Shown piece after piece: positions 62,869 to 64,000 of a stretch of 64,000 bases of DNA (positions are counted from its first letter, which is position 1; the number at the start of each line of letters is the position of its first letter). This stretch comes from Pseudomonadota bacterium (GTDB lineage Bacteria > Pseudomonadota > Gammaproteobacteria > Steroidobacterales > Woeseiaceae), in NCBI GenBank assembly GCA_022563195.1, contig JADFNV010000016.1:1-64000 (forward strand), written 5' to 3'. Below the pieces are notes generated by a model that was not told the DNA's origin, did not search any database, and saw only the letters and a program-made list of their open reading frames with translations. The position numbers and the translations under genes are program-made.

Positions 62869-64000
62869 GGGTCGCTCAAGGGGGTTCACGCGCATCATCG
62901 CCTGAATTCTGGATGGTCGTTGCGACAAGGAACGGGGCCCAGACGCCCTACAATTTCCCAACTCAAGATTCGGCACAGCAGTATATGCAGAGCCTGTCGG
63001 GTATTGATGGTGTCCAATTATTGAAGATGCAGGGCAGCGAGCCAGTTCCGTATCAGAGGGACAATCAGAAAGTCATTTCGGGACCACCCGCCAAGGGCAA
63101 AGACGTAAAGCCAAAACTCCTATCTGGCAATCTCCCAGATCGGAAGCCCGTAGTGCTTAATATCCCGGGCCTTGAATGGGCCGGTTACTGCGAGGCCCCA
63201 CACTGGCACAGTTACGAGTTTATCGGCCACTACGACGCGCTGATGGCCCTGAGTTGTGTTGAGCAGCACATGTTGGCTGTCGGGATCTCACGCAAGAAAC
63301 AAGGAGAAGGTTTTGAAACGCAGGCACTCGTGAATAATCGTTTTCGCCTGGAATTGCGACGTGATTTTGAACTTGACGAGGCGGCACTAAGACCGTCTCC
63401 GAAAAGCAAACCGCGTGAGCATGACCCCATCAGTTCCGGCCTCAGGGAAGCAACCCGATTGATTGCGAAGTATCCGACAGGGCTCAGAGCGGACCTGTCT
63501 GCTGGTCTGTGCGCATCAGGGGGTAACGGATGGCAATTACTTCAATCCTTCCCGTGGCTGGCTGTACGCATCTTTGCGTTCCATGACAAACCCGCCGTTA
63601 GCGCGATGAAGCTTGTCAGGCAAGGCGCAAAAACTCGTGAGATAGCAGAGGCGGTCAACGTGCCTATGTGCTTCAAGCGATTCAGTCCAAAATGCAGCGA
63701 GCGCCTACTCAAATGTCATGAGGTTTTGGCAAAGCGCCCGGATATTGTGAGCCATCACTACCCGTCTAAGATCGGCTATCAGGGTTCATGGCTGACAAAT
63801 TTTGACAAGGCACTCAGTAGTGGTAGTGAGGAATTCGCATTCTGGGTTGCCGTGCACTGGCAGGATTTGCTTGAAAAGGAGGATGACCTGCAGATTATTC
63901 GTTCGACGGTCTGTGACCTGAGAGATTGGGTACGGGCTTGTGTGGTTCAGAGTATTGGCTCGAACGTCGATAGTGTTTGTCAGATTATCAATGACCGTGA
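62865..64000 (+). CDS. Large uncharacterised protein, possibly PcfJ-like; incomplete at window end
   Basis: GTG overlapping the stop of the preceding ORF (GTGA); open for about 378 codons to the edge; LVRQGAKTREIAEAVNVPMCFKRFSPKCSERL resembles PcfJ-like proteins. Confidence 0.7.
   Translation, partial: MRVAQGGSRASSPEFWMVVATRNGAQTPYNFPTQDSAQQYMQSLSGIDGVQLLKMQGSEPVPYQRDNQKVISGPPAKGKDVKPKLLSGNLPDRKPVVLNIPGLEWAGYCEAPHWHSYEFIGHYDALMALSCVEQHMLAVGISRKKQGEGFETQALVNNRFRLELRRDFELDEAALRPSPKSKPREHDPISSGLREATRLIAKYPTGLRADLSAGLCASGGNGWQLLQSFPWLAVRIFAFHDKPAVSAMKLVRQGAKTREIAEAVNVPMCFKRFSPKCSERLLKCHEVLAKRPDIVSHHYPSKIGYQGSWLTNFDKALSSGSEEFAFWVAVHWQDLLEKEDDLQIIRSTVCDLRDWVRACVVQSIGSNVDSVCQIINDR

Overview
Chromosomal window, most likely from a gammaproteobacterium (yebC-ruvCAB-tolQRAB-pal-cpoB synteny, sucAB-lpd, AlkB-type hydroxylase, EF-G II). 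Most of it is ordinary housekeeping and metabolic sequence. Accessory or unusual islands: (1) the left edge, 1 to about 3700: the end of an integrated element with overlapping excisionase-like and tyrosine integrase genes abutting a truncated tRNA-Arg(CCU) 5' half; (2) about 19.2-19.7 kb: an RHH protein plus a small basic protein with a palindromic operator candidate; (3) 21.5-25.0 kb: a hybrid histidine kinase gene broken by a 1022-bp IS1595-family element (44-bp TIRs, imperfect 8-bp TSD) and by a separate 1-nt frameshift; (4) 30.46-30.60 kb: a collapsed queC remnant; (5) 32.3-32.5 kb: a very regular array of six 25-bp inverted repeats (TCGACA-N13-TGTCGA, spacers 15-5-15-5-15 bp) upstream of a class II Fic gene; (6) 41.7-42.7 kb: a double-glycine-leader peptide gene directly abutting a convergent CPBP protease gene; (7) right edge: tRNA-Lys(UUU) followed by accessory sequence with a hairpin, a strong intrinsic terminator, a small Tat-signal protein and a translationally coupled large PcfJ-like ORF that runs off the window and is missing from the ORF track. 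The Fic operator array and the tRNA-Lys-linked leader/Tat/PcfJ-like locus are the best candidates for something undescribed. All family assignments come from reading motifs by eye; no database search was run.
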